A DNA stretch of 64,000 bases, from the NCBI GenBank assembly GCA_936450465.1, contig OW388301.1, forward strand, positions 23,123,268-23,187,267, in the 5' to 3' direction. Shown piece by piece: positions 60,990 to 64,000 of this stretch. The position numbers and the translations under genes were made by a program. Origin of the DNA: Gibbula magus (taxonomy: Eukaryota; Mollusca; Gastropoda; Trochida; Trochidae). How positions within the stretch are numbered: position 1 is the stretch's first letter; each line of letters begins with the position of its first letter. The notes under the pieces are model-generated. The model worked only from the letters and a program-made list of their open reading frames with translations. It did not search any database and was not told the origin of the DNA.

Positions 60990-61515
60990 TAAACTGTCTT
61001 CAGCGAGGGCTCAACCTCTTCCAATAGAGGTTACTCTCTTCAGATTTCAGATTTCAGATTTCAGATGTAGAATATAAACTATTTCAATGTTTTTCTCTAT
61101 GATTTTGTCTTCTTTATTTATCTGCATGTTTATGATCAATTGTTTTCATAGCATCTATTGAGGCAAACATGTTAAACGGGAAAACGTTAATCATACGTTT
61201 CTGTTTCCATAAACAGCATTGTGACGTGTCATTGTCAAATATAACCTTTACAACGGCGTCGATGATTTCATGACTATTTTAAAATACAATTAATCAGTAC
61301 TCTCATGTCTAGCTGCATAATCCGCCAAAGTAGAACAGAGGTTAGAATTGACAATATGAAGGGAGTAAACTCTGTGGAAGAGGATGGTGAGGATTGATTA
61401 AAAATTTTCTATTTGGAAGAAACGTTTTGTCCAAACAACATGAATTGAATTCTCTTGGAACTAACAAGTTTTGTTTGGTATGAAAAACCTTTTGGATTTG
61501 TATGCACGTTTACCC
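60990..61515. other. No gene seen; CAGATTT short repeat
   Basis: A CAGATTT heptamer repeats about four times at 61040-61066. The rest is spacer. Confidence 0.5.
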
Positions 61516-61543
61516 ATATATATATATATATATATATATATAC
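61516..61543. repeat. (TA)n microsatellite
   Basis: About 14 TA dinucleotides. Confidence 0.9.
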
Positions 61544-62889
61544 TCTTTATTTCCTCATCTGTAATGAGTGAACTTGTGCTTGTTTAAATTTTACAGTAAA
61601 TACGAGCTGTTTCAACAAATGTAGGTGAATCAGAAAAGTGTAGGTGTATCACAAAAGTGTAGGTGTATCGGCTCCTACTCTTTTTCACAAGGTAACGAGG
61701 CTGGAAGTGATATAAGTGCACTCTGTGCACATGAAGTAAAATATATTTCACAGTACAAACTCTTGTCATAAACTGCTGCTTTACATGGGTTAAGTGCAGA
61801 ATTGAGAAGCAGTGTGAACTATACAAACATACACAGAAATATTACCTGACGGAATAAAGGTCTGTAAAATACACAGAGGGGCAAATGAAAGTACACCAAA
61901 TTTGACAGCGTGAAACACAAAATCGTTCTGATGGATAAAGTCCATTTTGAATGTCTGTGTTGATGAAACATCTCCTAAAAAGATATACCAACTTTCATTC
62001 ATAAGAGTATAATACTAACAATTTTATACACACATGGGGTGCTATTTAAAAGAGATTTTCTGCACATAATGTTTGATATTTAAGGTAAAAGTTTTTGTAA
62101 TATGGAAATTTATACATCATTACTCAGCCCCTCTGGCCATCCGTCCCCCCGAAAAGGAAATCTGTGTTCTAAATTCAACTCCTCCCGCAGTTTTTGACCA
62201 ATCGGATGAATATTATATGATATTATATTATATATCCACTCATAATGCTCTGCTTTCCTAAATCTGACTGACAGTACCTGTGTTCTGTAAGCAACTCCTC
62301 TCACAGTTTTTGATCAATCGTTCTGAAACTTTACACATGATCTGGATTAATATCAGTGATACGCATGTACTCTTTGGAGGCGGATCGGATAAATATGAGT
62401 GTTACCGAGCGCTTGACTTGCACATTTGTGTTAAAATATAACCTAGCATGCAAAGCTAGCAAACTTTTGATTAATCAGTAAAATGTCTTTCAACCTTGAT
62501 ATGTGTGTTCCCTTGACATTAGACTCACTGACATAAAGTTATAGTTCTTGACCTTCTAACATTACGTTTTTGAAAATAATTTTTGAAACTTTAATCCTGA
62601 CCATATCTCTTAATTCGTTATCATAGGCCTTGCATGAATTTTTGGAAAACAACTTAACTATTTCCCTAATTTCTGGTTGATCAATGGTTGGCCTTCGATA
62701 TTTTACATGTTTATTCATTGTCATTTGATTATTCAGTCAATACCATATTTTTCAAGTTGATCAATGCTGATCAAGATGACGAGATTTGATCTTTCGAAAA
62801 GTGCTCTTACATTAAAACTGCTCACTTGGGGTATAGTTTGTGCAACAACAGGACAAAGCCCGGGGGTTCTTGTGCTCGCATAGCACTCT
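61544..62889. other. No gene seen; diverged direct repeat
   Basis: Spacer. A segment with CAACTCCTCCCGCAGTTTTT (about 62180) recurs as CAACTCCTCTCACAGTTTTT (about 62293), suggesting a short tandem duplication. Confidence 0.45.
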
Positions 62890-62970
62890 CGTTAGAAAAG
62901 CGGACGGGATAACCCTGTGGTTAGCGCATTCGATCAAGAGGAAATCCTGCCAGAGGCTTGACAACTTGTG
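62890..62970 (+). mobile_element. Degraded tRNA-SINE fragment
   Basis: GGGATAACCCTGTGGTTAGC followed by CGATCAAGAGGAAATCCTGC, a SINE head with an internal deletion. Confidence 0.55.
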
Positions 62971-64000
62971 AACCATGGGAATTTTCTCTAGACATGTGCT
63001 CACAGGTAGAGAAGACACATATGTCATAAGAATTAATATTTACAGAACTAGAAGATGTTTTTGCTCGTTAAGCAGATGTCTCCCCCTTCCCCAATTTCAA
63101 TTATTACAAACTCCAAACTGTTGCCACGGAAACAGAGAAAATTAAAATTAAAAAACTTCAAAGCCCCAAAAGCACACCTATATAATACAAGGAGATAGTA
63201 TAAACCGATTAAATAGACAAAATCCAAAAGTGTTACCATTGAAAAAAACAAAAATAATCCAAAGTTGAAATACCCAATAGGCACTTCCAGATGATATGTG
63301 GAGGCTGTATACCAAATTTGGAGAAGATTGGTCAAGTAGTTTGAGAGTAATGCTCCAGAATGAATGTGAACCCTGAAGCCAACAGCAACGCAAACGGCGA
63401 CAGAAACTCAACCAAAAACCATGTTTCCCGGGCCTTTGGCGGGAGACATAATATAACCAGGTCATGTATTGGACAGTGACTATAACAGTGTTTTAAAATA
63501 TTGTTTATGAAATACATTTACTTATTGATGAACTACTTTGAGAAAACGGGCCATTATTAAGAATAACACTTCAAAGCACATCCGCTAGTCACTAGGACTC
63601 TTGGGACATCCCAAACTGTTATAATGAGATGGATGAGTTGATTGAACATATTTTAAAATCTGTTAACATACGGAAGTGTATATTAAGGGCATAACGTTGT
63701 CAAAAACGTATAATATCGAAATATGATACAGTAATAAATCTTAGTATTGGAGATACATATACACACACAAACTTGAAAAGGAGTAAAACAAGTTTGCAGC
63801 AAAGGACCCAAAACGAAAGGTCAAGGTCAAGTTCAAGGTCAAGATCAACCTGATGTAACAGTATTTCGTAAACTTTTATGGCGCTTAATACACGAATCAT
63901 TGGAGTCAAGTCATTACATATATACACTACTATATATTCATTTACTCTGAAATGTGGTGTGTGATCACAACAAGACGTTCTTGATTAGGCTTGTTGATAC
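62971..64000. other. No gene seen; probable old repeat
   Basis: The stretch at 63040-63480 contains TTTGGAGAAGATTGGTCAAG and GCAACGCAAACGGCGAC, a type of interspersed repeat I associate with molluscs. It has no transposase or RT motif. Confidence 0.35.

Noticed and set aside
62073..63927. Several 60-95-codon frames on the right flank
   Set aside because: They overlap, lack motifs and lie in repeat-like AT-rich sequence.

Overview
The window looks like nuclear DNA of a marine mollusc, most likely a vetigastropod such as an abalone. This is inferred from AT-rich intron-rich sequence, many tRNA-derived SINE pieces whose tails read GCGGCGTTAAACAATAACTC followed by CACTCACTC, TTAA-flanked MITEs, Tc1-like remnants and large minisatellites. 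There is no bacterial gene organisation, and most open frames on both strands are chance frames in repeats or introns. The species assignment is from memory of that SINE tail and is not proven here.

The coding content is one small gene family that I do not recognise by name. Three members share the same three-exon structure with matching splice phases (phase 0 after exon 1, phase 1 after exon 2). Gene A lies at 11344-15441 (+, 356 aa), gene B at 24400-31699 (-, 367 aa) and gene C at 51256-56302 (+, 357 aa). Each predicted protein has an N-terminal hydrophobic leader, seven positionally conserved cysteines encoded by exons 1 and 2, conserved N-glycosylation sequons, and an exon-3 domain of about 250 residues with repeated short strands resembling YWTD/NHL-type beta-propeller blades. 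Exon 3 carries a highly divergent patch between near-identical flanks. A decayed extra exon 3 with an in-phase splice acceptor lies inside intron 2 of gene B.

Layout. 1-2875: end of an array of 55-bp repeats. 2876-16981: segment containing a promoter relic, a large transposon with palindromic subterminal repeats, and gene A. 16982-24399: SINE, MITE and LINE debris plus a degenerate repeat of about 110 bp. 24400-31699: gene B in reverse orientation, with a Tc1-like element in intron 1 that is itself interrupted by another transposon. 32297-41852: 9.5-kb array of the same 55-bp repeat with a 19-unit higher-order period. 41853-57870: second copy of the 2876-16981 segment, containing gene C. 57871-64000: a 714-bp TIR element, a 53-bp minisatellite and degraded repeats, with no gene seen.

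The main story is a young family evolving by tandem and inverted segmental duplication. Gene C is a mosaic: A-like in exons 1-2 and downstream of the stop, B-like in the distal part of intron 2 and the start of exon 3. Gene B appears to have acquired a fresh exon 3 by inverted duplication while its original exon 3 decayed. A secreted protein with a variable patch in such a locus suggests a recognition role (immune, gamete or shell/mucus), but that is inference. False duplication by the assembler (two haplotypes placed in tandem) must be excluded before the A/C duplication is accepted.
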